Below are positions 29,876 through 36,234 of a stretch of DNA of 36,583 nucleotides, piece by piece. Every line of letters starts with the position of its first letter. Within the stretch, counting starts at the first letter, position 1. The stretch covers positions 1 through 36,583 of the IMG/VR virus record IMGVR_UViG_3300044980_000018; one strand, given 5' to 3'. This DNA comes from a virus. The position numbers were made by a program, and so were the translations under genes. The notes under the pieces were generated by a model. It ran no database searches. It was given only the letters and a program-made list of their open reading frames with translations, and was not told the origin of the DNA.

Positions 29876-30233
29876 TGCGATTGCCGAGAACATGAAGATT
29901 CAGAGCGCGGACGAGACCATCCGCCGCATGGCCGAGACTATCGAGGCCCTCCGCGCCGAGCGGGATGCCATCCGCAAGCGCACGGCCGAGCTGGAGGCTA
30001 ATTATGAGGACCTGTTGTGCGAGGGGCACAACGTCATCGTGGAGCGTGACGCCGCCCTGGCCCGCGTGGGGGAGCTGGAGAAGGCGCTAGAGAAGATGCC
30101 GTGTATGCAGTTCAAGGCCGAGAAGGAGTTCTGGTGCAAGCACGATGGGTCTGCCCATTCGGTCTACTGCCCAGTGACGCTCGCCCGCCAGGCCCTCCGC
30201 ACCCACACCCCGACCGAAGCGAGGGGAGAATGA
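29853..30233 (+). CDS. Coiled-coil protein with Cys/His tail, 126 aa
   Basis: Family not recognised. It starts at ATG 29853 after GGAGAG; ATG 29868 is a second choice. A long coiled coil covers residues 20-85 (RRMAETIEALRAERDAIRKR; RDAALARVGELEKALEKM). The end carries KMPCMQF, then FWCKHDGSAHSVYCPVTL, a possible zinc-binding cluster. It ends in an ATGA overlap with the next gene. A dimeric adaptor is plausible; the role is unknown. Confidence 0.65.
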   Translation: MFRTPMIDAIAENMKIQSADETIRRMAETIEALRAERDAIRKRTAELEANYEDLLCEGHNVIVERDAALARVGELEKALEKMPCMQFKAEKEFWCKHDGSAHSVYCPVTLARQALRTHTPTEARGE

Positions 30234-30475
30234 AGACTGAGGACGAGATCCATCGCGAACTGCGCCGCAAGCTGGAGGAGAAGCTTGATGCCGCCGAGAA
30301 GAGCTCGGCCGGAATGTGCTCATCGTGCAGCGGTGACAAGCTGTGCCAGTGCCAGCATTGGCGACCGCCCGGAATCAATCATCGCGGCGAAAAATGCGAG
30401 TGGTGCAAGGATGGCGCGTGCCCGTCGTGCCAGGGCTGTGGCGGATCGGCGGACTGGGTAGCGCGTGCAACTTAG
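30230..30475 (+). CDS. Zinc-finger protein, 81 aa, upstream of helicase
   Basis: ATG 30230 is coupled to the previous stop (ATGA) after GGGGAG. The N-terminal helix (DEIHRELRRKLEEKLDAAEK) is followed by dense Cys motifs: MCSSCSGDKLCQCQHW, then CEWCKDGACPSCQGCGG. The spacing of four CxxC-like pairs resembles two zinc knuckles of DnaJ/rubredoxin type. It overlaps the helicase gene by 11 bases, so it may be a cofactor of it, but this is inference. Confidence 0.65.
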   Translation: MKTEDEIHRELRRKLEEKLDAAEKSSAGMCSSCSGDKLCQCQHWRPPGINHRGEKCEWCKDGACPSCQGCGGSADWVARAT

Positions 30476-31853
30476 ACCCTACCAGACTCTCGCTCTCGAC
30501 CAGCTCCGGGCCAAGGTCCGGGCCGGGGCGCGGCGCGTGCTGCTGGTGGCGCCGACCGGGGCGGGCAAGACCGTCATCCTGGCGTCGCTCATCCAGTCAG
30601 CGCAAGCCAAGTGGACGCGGAGCCTGATCATCGCCCACCGCCGAGAACTCATCGAGCAGACGCACGACCGGTTTGCGCGCGAGGGCATCGGCGCCGGCAT
30701 CATCATGGCCGGGCATCGGCCGACGGATGCCCTGACCCAGGTGGGGAGCATTCAGACACTCGCGCGCCGTCGCCCACCGGACGCGCGCATCCTAGTGATA
30801 GATGAGGCCCACCATGCCAAGGCGAAGCAGTACGAGAAGCTACTTGATGCGTATCCAGGTGCTATCGTGGTCGGGCTTACCGCCTCGCCGTGGCGCTTGG
30901 ATGGTCGCGGACTCGGCGACATCTTCCAGGATTCGGTTGTCGCCGCCACCCCCGCCCAGCTCATCTCGCAAGGCTACCTCTGCGGCTACACGGGGTTCGC
31001 GTTCCAAGCCCCAGACCTGACTGGAGTCCGGACCATCGCCGGGGACTGGGACGAGCGGGGGCTGAGTCTGGCGTACCAGAAGTCAACGATTTACGCGGAC
31101 ATCATTGAGAAATGGAGCAAACATGCCAAGGGCAGGCAAACGATCGTCTTCGCCAGTTCGATTGAGAACTCCATGGATATCGTTGCTCGATTTCGAGGTG
31201 CCGGAGTCCGCGCGGAGCATCTTGATTTTCGGACTCCCAGGAATGACCGTGCTCGGGCGCTTGAACAGGTGCGGTCCGGAGAAACCAGGGTCTTGTCGAA
31301 TGTCGGTCTCCTGGGCGAGGGAATTGACATCGCCAGTCTCGCCGTCGCCATCCTCGCCCGCCCCACCAAGTCCCTCACCGTCTACCTCCAGCAAGTCGGC
31401 CGGGTCATGCGCCCGAAAGCGGACGGGGCCAAGGCGCTGATTCTGGATCACGCCGGCAACGTCGAGCGGCACGGTTTGCCCGAATCCGAGCGCGACTACA
31501 GCCTGACCACGACCAAGCCCCGCGAGGTGGTGCCGGCGCTGAGGACGTGCAAGAGCTGCTTCTGCATTTGGGAAGGGGCCGGCGCATGTCCGGAGTGCGG
31601 ATTCGCTCAGCCGGCGACCGTGGCGAGGAGCGGGCCGGAGGTGTCGCTGGCTCACCAAGAGGTGCCGCTGGCCCAGGTGCGCCGGTCGAGGGATGCGCTG
31701 GTGGTCCAACTCGCTGGCGAGGCCAGGGCGCGCGGTCGTGCTCCGGGATGGGTGGTCCGAGAGCTCAAGTCGCGCATGCCCGGCGCGAGCTTCCCCGCTG
31801 GCTGGTGGCGTGCGAATGTGGCGGGCGAAAAGGGAAACTGGAGGTGGGCGTGA
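30465..31853 (+). CDS. SF2 DEAH-type helicase with C-terminal zinc ribbon, 462 aa
   Basis: An ATP-dependent DNA or RNA translocase of superfamily 2 (UvrB/RecQ-side, phage DEAD/DEAH type). Motifs in order: LRPYQTLALDQL (Q-like), LLVAPTGAGKT (motif I, residues 27-36), IIAHRRELIEQT (Ia), ILVIDEAHH (II, DEAH at 113-116), VGLTASPWRLDG (III), TIVFASSIENS (IV), VLSNVGLLGEGIDIASL (V) and YLQQVGRVMRP (VI). After the helicase core, CKSCFCIWEGAGACPECGF is a zinc ribbon. The last 60 residues are basic. GTG 30465 overlaps the previous gene. It is probably used in replication restart or recombination. Confidence 0.9.
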   Translation: MQLRPYQTLALDQLRAKVRAGARRVLLVAPTGAGKTVILASLIQSAQAKWTRSLIIAHRRELIEQTHDRFAREGIGAGIIMAGHRPTDALTQVGSIQTLARRRPPDARILVIDEAHHAKAKQYEKLLDAYPGAIVVGLTASPWRLDGRGLGDIFQDSVVAATPAQLISQGYLCGYTGFAFQAPDLTGVRTIAGDWDERGLSLAYQKSTIYADIIEKWSKHAKGRQTIVFASSIENSMDIVARFRGAGVRAEHLDFRTPRNDRARALEQVRSGETRVLSNVGLLGEGIDIASLAVAILARPTKSLTVYLQQVGRVMRPKADGAKALILDHAGNVERHGLPESERDYSLTTTKPREVVPALRTCKSCFCIWEGAGACPECGFAQPATVARSGPEVSLAHQEVPLAQVRRSRDALVVQLAGEARARGRAPGWVVRELKSRMPGASFPAGWWRANVAGEKGNWRWA

Positions 31854-32113
31854 CGAGATGGTGTAAGCATGGATTCCAGATCGAGATGTGCGCGCACTGC
31901 ATGGGTCCGCCGCCAGGGCTGGACAGTGGCGCGGCGCTGGTCGCCAAGGGTCTGGCACCGCTCAGCCCGGCCGGCAAGCTTCAGGTGATCATGGAGTTGA
32001 TGGGCGGCCCACCCACTCGTTGCGTCTGCGAGGTTTGCGGCGACGAGCATTGGATTGAGCATCCGGCGCTGATCTCGAAAGAGGATGGGCTCAATCTGCT
32101 GGACAAGCCATGA
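31850..32113 (+). CDS. Small zinc protein, 87 aa, paralogue of the 1436 gene
   Basis: GTG 31850 overlaps the helicase stop (GTGA). Its two Cys/His sets are WCKHGFQIEMCAHCMGPPPG at the N terminus and CVCEVCGDEHWIEH further on. The C-terminal half (SPAGKLQVIMELMGG, then LISKEDGLNLL) matches the 1436 gene in order and spacing. The N-terminal WCKHGF...CAHC element is absent there. It lies between a helicase and a VRR-NUC nuclease, so a DNA-related partner role is possible. Confidence 0.7.
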   Translation: MTRWCKHGFQIEMCAHCMGPPPGLDSGAALVAKGLAPLSPAGKLQVIMELMGGPPTRCVCEVCGDEHWIEHPALISKEDGLNLLDKP

Positions 32114-32436
32114 CCGAGTCCTTGCTGGTCCGTCAGATTCTCCTGCGCTTCGGCTCCCACCCCCAGCTCAGGCTCTGGCGCAGTCAGCCGCTCGTCGCCC
32201 GCACGCGCGATGGCCGGGTGGTCAGGGCGCTGCCGGTGGGATGGCCGGATATCACGGGCGTGCTCGCGCCCAGCGGTCGGTTACTGGGCATCGAGGTCAA
32301 GACCGACAAGGGCCGCGTCAGCCCAGCGCAAGCGGCCATCCATGAGACCTGGCAGAAGTTCGGTGCCGTCTTGGTCGTGGCGCGCGACGTGGAGGACGTG
32401 ACGCACGCGCTACGTCTAGCCGGATGCTACGTCTAG
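32110..32436 (+). CDS. VRR-NUC nuclease, 108 aa
   Basis: A minimal stand-alone VRR-NUC (PD-(D/E)XK superfamily) nuclease. LRLWRSQPLVARTRDG is followed by GWPDITGVLAPSG (D47), GIEVKTDKGRVSPAQ (E62, K64, Q74) and FGAVLVVARDVEDV, the standard order of the family. Such enzymes cut branched DNA and are often next to phage helicases, as here. ATGA overlap with the zinc protein. The 3' end lies in a 13-bp direct repeat, whose second copy contains the stop codon. Confidence 0.88.
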   Translation: MTESLLVRQILLRFGSHPQLRLWRSQPLVARTRDGRVVRALPVGWPDITGVLAPSGRLLGIEVKTDKGRVSPAQAAIHETWQKFGAVLVVARDVEDVTHALRLAGCYV

Positions 32437-32438
32437 CC
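32409..32438 (+). repeat. Two perfect 13-bp direct repeats, period 17
   Basis: GCTACGTCTAGCC occurs at 32409-32421 and again at 32426-32438 with GGAT between. Because the period is 17, the copies are read in different frames; the second contains the VRR-NUC stop TAG (32434-32436). It may be a recent slippage duplication or a pair of binding sites at the edge of the 162-bp intergenic region. Confidence 0.85.
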
Positions 32439-32545
32439 ACCACCTGATATTTTTCCCCCACTGTCGCCCTTGCGTGCTAGGGTGGCAGTCCCTATGGCGC
32501 GCGACCGCCTCCAGATACTGACTGTGAGCTGCCGCTAGAGCTCCA

Positions 32546-32588
32546 CGCCCTGATCCGGGTCGCGCCGGGTCAGGGCGGTTTTGTTTTT
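32546..32588 (+). terminator. Strong intrinsic terminator within the leader of the next operon
   Basis: CGCCCTGA...TCAGGGCG with an inner CCGG/CCGG forms a stem of about 13 bp (32546-32577, loop GTCGCG), followed at once by GTTTTGTTTTT. It is a classic Rho-independent terminator. Only about ten bases separate it from the start of the two-TM gene. The intergenic stretch before it (32437-32545) contains a small hairpin (TAGGG 32478-32482, CCCTA 32490-32494) and a weak promoter-like pair TTGCGT-17-TATGGC (32470-32498). Confidence 0.9.
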
Positions 32589-32598
32589 GAGGGTGGAT

Positions 32599-32766
32599 AT
32601 GCGAAGGCTGCTCGACGACCCGAAGATCTTCTCCTACGTGATCCTGGTTCTCTACATGCTCAACTCGAGCCGCTGGCTCTACGCGCGCAACTATGGCCAG
32701 GCGCTCTACTGGTTCGCCGCGTTCCTAATCACGTTCTCGGTCATGTTCCTGATGGAGGCGCACTGA
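32599..32766 (+). CDS. Two-span membrane protein, 55 aa
   Basis: ATG 32599 with GAGGG upstream; a TTG at 32581 would put the start within the terminator T-run. The sequence MRRLLDDPKIFSYVILVLYM, then RWLYARNYGQALYWFAAFLI and TFSVMFLMEAH gives two hydrophobic helices (about 11-22 and 35-52) joined by a basic loop. Similar small membrane proteins occur in other phages with unknown roles. A two-span topology is also that of class II holins, so lysis is one option. It lies before replication genes, which argues against a simple lysis cassette. TGATG overlap with the next gene. Confidence 0.75.
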   Translation: MRRLLDDPKIFSYVILVLYMLNSSRWLYARNYGQALYWFAAFLITFSVMFLMEAH

Positions 32767-33041
32767 TGGCTGACCAATGCGGTGAGAAGTTCGGCCCCGA
32801 GAAGTGGTTCTACTTCTGCGAACTCGCCAAGGGCCACGACGGCCCGCATGACCGCAAGGCACGGCCTGCGCCCCCGCTCGCCTATGACGCCGCACGAGCC
32901 CGCATCGAAGCCGAGCGGGACCAGGATGAGTTCTGGAGAGCGTGTATGGCCGCGTGCCTGGCCAACGACGACGGCGCCGAGACCGCCGCAGAGCTGGCCG
33001 ACGCCGCCCTGGCCGAGGCGGTTCGTAGGGGGCGGGTGTGA
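32766..33041 (+). CDS. Small C-GHxGpH protein, 91 aa
   Basis: The N terminus DQCGEKFGPEKWFYFCELAK, then GHDGPHDRK gives the C...C..GH.GpH pattern of a small zinc-binding module, recurring in the gene at 2896. The remainder is helical (ARARIEAERDQDEFWRACMA; ETAAELADAALAEAVRRG). Its ATG overlaps the preceding stop, and its own stop overlaps the next GTG. Function unknown. Confidence 0.68.
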   Translation: MADQCGEKFGPEKWFYFCELAKGHDGPHDRKARPAPPLAYDAARARIEAERDQDEFWRACMAACLANDDGAETAAELADAALAEAVRRGRV

Positions 33042-33433
33042 AGCCCCGGCGCGTGCAGCACCCACACCACCAGACCGGTCGCTGCCACTGCGGAGCGGTG
33101 GGTCAACTCTGGGGCGGGCGGTGCGACGGATGCCTTGAGCGCCACGAGAACCAACGAGCCCGCGAACTACCACCCGGCGAGGAGCGCAAGCCGCTAGCGT
33201 GGGCGAGTTGGGAGACGAGGCCGATCACCGCTGCCGAGGCCAGCCACAGGGTCCGCGCTTGGGGTCCAGGCAATGCTGGGAATGCCGACGTGGATTCCTA
33301 CATCCGATCGCGCCTATCGCTGCACGACAGCACGGTTGCCGGCCATAAACTGACCAAGGATCGCGACTGGCATGAGACCGAGCATCTACGCTCACGCAAG
33401 AAGCCTGACGCTCCGCTTGGGCGCAAGCCATGA
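33038..33433 (+). CDS. Hypothetical zinc-ribbon protein, 131 aa
   Basis: GTG 33038 is coupled through GTGA. HHQTGRCHCGAVGQLWGGRC, then DGCLERH supplies a CxC...CxxC ribbon within the first 40 residues. The rest is charged, with WASWETRPITAAEASHRVRA and an end rich in Lys/His (KLTKDRDWHETEHLRSRKKP), and may bind nucleic acid. It overlaps the VirE-type gene by an ATGA, so a role with that replication ATPase is possible. Confidence 0.65.
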   Translation: MKPRRVQHPHHQTGRCHCGAVGQLWGGRCDGCLERHENQRARELPPGEERKPLAWASWETRPITAAEASHRVRAWGPGNAGNADVDSYIRSRLSLHDSTVAGHKLTKDRDWHETEHLRSRKKPDAPLGRKP

Positions 33434-34734
33434 CCCCCGACCAGGAGCCGCCGCCTATCGAGGAGGAGTATGCGGCCGAGGTGGTGCCGATCCGGGACGG
33501 GCGTGTCCTGTGTGAGGGCGTGCCGGATGCCAGCGTCTCGAGCATCCGCACCCTACTGCGGGACCATCGGCGCGTGCTACTTGGGTCCGACGAACCGATC
33601 CGGTTCAACACGATGCGCGAGTCACTCGAGCACGGCGCGCGCGTTTTCGATGGCCGGGACGCCATGGTCGAGACCATCCGGGTAGCGGCTGAGGACCGGG
33701 TCTGCGTCCTGGTTCAAAAGAAGGACAAGACATTCCGCGCCAAGCTCAAGCTACCGATCATGGACACACAGCGCCAGGTGTTGAAGCTGGCCAAGGAGAA
33801 CTCCTACAGCCCAGTGGTTGAGTATCTCGAGGCGCTCCAGGCCTGCGAGCCAGGCGCAATCCACATGGTCGCCACCGAGGCGCTAGGGCTGTCCCGCGAG
33901 ATCCAGCTCCAGGTCTTCCGGATGTGGCTGATCTCGTGCGTGGCGCGGGCGCTCAAGCCAGGCTGCCAGGTCGACACCGTCCTGGTCCTGGTCTGCCCAG
34001 AGGGTGGCGAGGCTAAGTCTAGCTTCTTCCGGGCGCTGGTGCGGGACGACTACTGGTTCAGCGATACCCACCTGGACATCGTAGGTTTCGGCCGCAAGGA
34101 TGCCTACCAGCAGCTCCATGGCACATGGATCTACGAGATCCAGGAGCTTGAGGGCGTCCACACGAAAGAGGAACGCGCCAAGTACAAGAGCTTCCTGCCA
34201 AGCCGCTTCGACAAGTTCCGGGCGGCCTACGCGGCCGAAACCAAGAACCATGCTAGGTGTAACGCCTTCGGGGCCAGCTCCAACTCCGAGGACTTCATGA
34301 CCGGCATCGACACGGCCTTTGACCGGCGCTTCTGGCCGTTTCGAATCACCTGCGAGATCGACCTGGCGATGGTTCGCAGCCTCCGAGACCAACTCTGGGC
34401 AGAGGCACGCGATGCCTTCCTGGCCGGTGAGCCATGGCACTTCTCCAAGCGTGACCCGAGGCAGGACCAGATCCGCGAGATGCAGTCAGAGTTCGTCAAC
34501 GACTCCGACCCCTGGGAGCAACCCTTGTCGGGGTGGATCGAGACGGCATCCGACCCCAAAACCGTACCCGATGCGCTGACCTTTTTAGGTGTTCCCACCT
34601 CGGACCAAAACAAGCCGAACCAGATGCGCGTTGCGGAGCTGCTCAAAAAACTGGGGCTGAAAAAGGGCGCCAAACGCCGTCATTTAGGCAAAGTCATCAC
34701 CCCTTGGAGCAAAGGTGGGAACGAATGGGCATAG
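33430..34734 (+). CDS. VirE-type SF3-like replication ATPase, 434 aa
   Basis: A virulence-associated E (VapE/VirE) family P-loop protein, the usual replicative helicase-like ATPase of phages and islands without a DnaB. Walker A is VLVLVCPEGGEAKSSFFRAL (about 185-203; the usual GKS is AKS), followed by WFSDTHLDIVGFGRKDAYQQ, Walker B-like GTWIYEIQELEG (E236), KYKSFLPSRFDKFRAAYA and the arginine-finger segment TAFDRRFWPFRIT. The N-terminal 120 residues lack primase motifs. The C-terminal 40 residues are basic. ATGA coupling with the previous gene. Replication initiation is the probable role; the AT-rich stretch just downstream is an origin candidate. Confidence 0.85.
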   Translation: MTPDQEPPPIEEEYAAEVVPIRDGRVLCEGVPDASVSSIRTLLRDHRRVLLGSDEPIRFNTMRESLEHGARVFDGRDAMVETIRVAAEDRVCVLVQKKDKTFRAKLKLPIMDTQRQVLKLAKENSYSPVVEYLEALQACEPGAIHMVATEALGLSREIQLQVFRMWLISCVARALKPGCQVDTVLVLVCPEGGEAKSSFFRALVRDDYWFSDTHLDIVGFGRKDAYQQLHGTWIYEIQELEGVHTKEERAKYKSFLPSRFDKFRAAYAAETKNHARCNAFGASSNSEDFMTGIDTAFDRRFWPFRITCEIDLAMVRSLRDQLWAEARDAFLAGEPWHFSKRDPRQDQIREMQSEFVNDSDPWEQPLSGWIETASDPKTVPDALTFLGVPTSDQNKPNQMRVAELLKKLGLKKGAKRRHLGKVITPWSKGGNEWA

Positions 34735-34877
34735 AAAATTCAATGGCTTGCGACGATGTTCCTACCGTTACCACCTTACTCTATTGGATTACACAACACA
34801 CACACAGTAGAGAATTAATACGTGGAGTCGCAGGTGGAGGTGGTGACGTGGGAACACCCATGGAGGAAGACCGATGA
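34725..34877 (+). CDS. Candidate 50-aa protein in AT-rich stretch
   Basis: ATG 34725 is preceded by GGTGGGAACG and overlaps the VirE stop by 10 bases. The product MGIENSMACDDVPTVTTLLY, then WITQHTHSRELIRGVAGGG has no known family. Most of it is encoded in an unusually AT-rich stretch with a CA-rich tract (34791-34806), which might instead be non-coding control DNA. An ATGA overlap with a downstream microprotein favours translation. Low certainty. Confidence 0.4.
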   Translation: MGIENSMACDDVPTVTTLLYWITQHTHSRELIRGVAGGGGDVGTPMEEDR

Positions 34878-34957
34878 AGAAATCGCCGCCAGCTTTCCAG
34901 GTTCAGCAGATGCTTTTGGCCATTACGGCCTTTGCCGGCGCCGGGCCGAAGCAGTGA
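34874..34957 (+). CDS. Candidate 27-aa microprotein
   Basis: ATG 34874 overlaps the 34725 stop (ATGA) and has a strong GGAGGAAG site upstream; its TGA overlaps GTG 34954 (GTGA). The product is MKKSPPAFQVQQMLLAITAF plus AGAGPKQ, with a short hydrophobic helix. The continuous overlap chain is the main support. An alternative reading runs the following gene through this region from GTG 34822 or 34843. Confidence 0.4.
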   Translation: MKKSPPAFQVQQMLLAITAFAGAGPKQ

Positions 34958-35280
34958 CCTATACCACCCCCTACTGCCCGTCCTGCCTCGAGACCGGCAT
35001 GCTCTGCCAGTCCTGCCTGACGCGCATCGCCCAAGCCAAGGCCGCTGCCTGGACGCCAGCTAAGCCAGGGCTCACCGGCAGGTTTCTCAAGCTGCCATCC
35101 GACGACTCGGTCCCGGCCCGCGTCAAGGTCGGTGGCGTCGAGCTCTCAGAGCACGGCCCTGGCTGGTCCTGGTCCACGCGCCACGGCGGCTGGCTCTACC
35201 TCGAGTGTGAGCAGCCCAACGCCCTGGTCAGGGTCAAGCTGACCACCGGGCGCGTCATCGAGTTTGGGGACGACCTATGA
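34954..35280 (+). CDS. Hypothetical zinc-knuckle protein, 108 aa
   Basis: GTG 34954 is chosen because it overlaps the preceding microprotein stop and starts just before the Cys motif; longer forms from GTG 34843 or 34822 are open. The N terminus YTTPYCPSCLETGMLCQSCL forms a CxxC...CxxC zinc knuckle. The rest is beta-rich (ARVKVGGVELSEHGPGWSWS; WLYLECEQPNALVRVKLTTG), resembling a small barrel. Function unknown. The end overlaps a 37-aa zinc microprotein. Confidence 0.6.
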   Translation: MTYTTPYCPSCLETGMLCQSCLTRIAQAKAAAWTPAKPGLTGRFLKLPSDDSVPARVKVGGVELSEHGPGWSWSTRHGGWLYLECEQPNALVRVKLTTGRVIEFGDDL

Positions 35281-35390
35281 GAGGCCACCGACAAACTCCC
35301 CAGCAGACATGCGATGCCTGCGAACGCGATGCCCAGTTAACGCGCTTCCGTGGCCGCTGGCTGTGCGGCAGGTGCTTGCTTGGGGCCTGA
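35277..35390 (+). CDS. Zinc-ribbon microprotein, 37 aa
   Basis: ATG 35277 overlaps the previous stop (ATGA), ending at TGA 35388-35390. The product begins MRGHRQTPQQTCDACERDAQ and ends RFRGRWLCGRCLLGA. Two CxxC pairs 15 residues apart form an almost complete zinc ribbon in only 37 residues; the intervening Arg/Trp stretch is basic. The paired Cys spacing makes random occurrence unlikely. It is the last gene before the packaging promoter. Confidence 0.6.
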   Translation: MRGHRQTPQQTCDACERDAQLTRFRGRWLCGRCLLGA

Positions 35391-35412
35391 GCCCTCAGAT
35401 GGCGGCGAAAAC

Positions 35413-35441
35413 TTGCCAGAGGGGCGTATAGGCGCTAGGAT
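35413..35441 (+). promoter_or_regulatory. Sigma70-like promoter before the packaging genes
   Basis: TTGCCA (35413-35418, five of six consensus) is 17 bases from TAGGAT (35436-35441, four of six). Transcription would begin near 35448. An ATG at 35442 would lie upstream of that point, so the first usable start of the next gene is ATG 35463. It would open the packaging and structural operon. Confidence 0.65.
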
Positions 35442-35462
35442 ATGCCTGGACGCAGGCACTTT

Positions 35463-35849
35463 ATGCCCCAACACGCCACAAAAACGAGCTGGGGACCAGG
35501 TCAGTCTGGCAATCCCACTGGAATGAGCAGCGAGCTTCGCCGCCTGGTTGATGCCGCGCGCCTTGAGGCAGCCAAGGGCGCCGTCCGAGACGTGCGCCGG
35601 CTGAGGAAGATTGCCAAGAGCCCCGGCGAGAACGATGCCGTGGCGGTCAGCGCAACGCGGGCCACGCTTGAGGTAGCTGGTGCGACCAAGCAGGTTGAGC
35701 GGGACGAGCAAGACGGCCTCACAGCCGCGCAACTCATGGAGGGCATCATCGCGATCCTGCGCCTGAAGATGCCGGCGGCCGTCGATGTCCTTGACGCTGA
35801 ATTCTCGGAGGTGCCACGTGCGTTACCCGATTCTGATCCTGCTGCTTAG
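35463..35849 (+). CDS. TerS-position protein with GQSGNP motif, 128 aa
   Basis: It lies just upstream of the large terminase and probably acts as, or with, the small terminase subunit that recognises viral DNA. The N-terminal TSWGPGQSGNPTGM is the GQSGNPxG basic turn of DUF5681-type proteins, common at phage packaging modules. Helices follow (ELRRLVDAARLEAAKGAVRD; DAVAVSATRATLEVAGATKQ), suiting an oligomeric ring. ATG 35463 is preferred to 35442 because of the promoter position. It overlaps the lipoprotein gene by 32 bases. The TerS role is from order and motif, not proven. Confidence 0.65.
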   Translation: MPQHATKTSWGPGQSGNPTGMSSELRRLVDAARLEAAKGAVRDVRRLRKIAKSPGENDAVAVSATRATLEVAGATKQVERDEQDGLTAAQLMEGIIAILRLKMPAAVDVLDAEFSEVPRALPDSDPAA

Positions 35850-36234
35850 CGCCTGCGGAGCTGTGCCCGATGTCCGCGCTCTGCCGCAGGTCCAAGTCAC
35901 GGAGCCTGTCGTAGATGCCGGCTGGGACGGAGGTGACGACCTTGACGCCGGCTTGGCTCCGGAAGTAGATGCGGGGCCTGGGCCGTGCGCCGGGTTCGAC
36001 TGCCGACCTCCGGGCGGCTTCGGCGCTGACTGCCCGAGCGATTGCGTCGACGGGGGCGTCTGCGACCTGAGCGACGGCGGCCCGTACGGTGACGAGCCAG
36101 CGCCGTTCTGCCCTGGCGCTAGCCGAGCAGACGACCAGTGGGCCGAGGACCTCGCCGACGGTGGCGCTTACGTCGCGTGCGTCGTCGGCTGTAGTGCTGC
36201 CGCGTTCGCCGCCTGGGAGACCTGCTGCAACTAG
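35818..36234 (+). CDS. Cys-rich, Asp/Gly-rich lipoprotein, 138 aa
   Basis: GTG 35818 has GGAGG six bases upstream. The N terminus MRYPILILLLSACGAV (GTG read as Met) is a short signal sequence with lipobox LSAC; Cys13 would be lipidated and Gly14 permits outer-membrane sorting. The mature part is acidic and Cys-rich: VVDAGWDGGDDLDAG, PCAGFDCRPPGG, DCPSDCVDGGVC and WETCC. Asp-Ala-Gly and Asp-Gly-Gly linkers resemble lipoproteins of Myxococcota. It is wedged between TerS and TerL, overlapping both. Superinfection exclusion, receptor blocking or lysis support are possible; none is shown. Confidence 0.7.
   Translation: MRYPILILLLSACGAVPDVRALPQVQVTEPVVDAGWDGGDDLDAGLAPEVDAGPGPCAGFDCRPPGGFGADCPSDCVDGGVCDLSDGGPYGDEPAPFCPGASRADDQWAEDLADGGAYVACVVGCSAAAFAAWETCCN

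Noticed and set aside
31083-31958. 291-residue minus-strand ORF opposite the helicase
   Set aside because: The plus strand carries all SF2 motifs; the antisense product is low-complexity.
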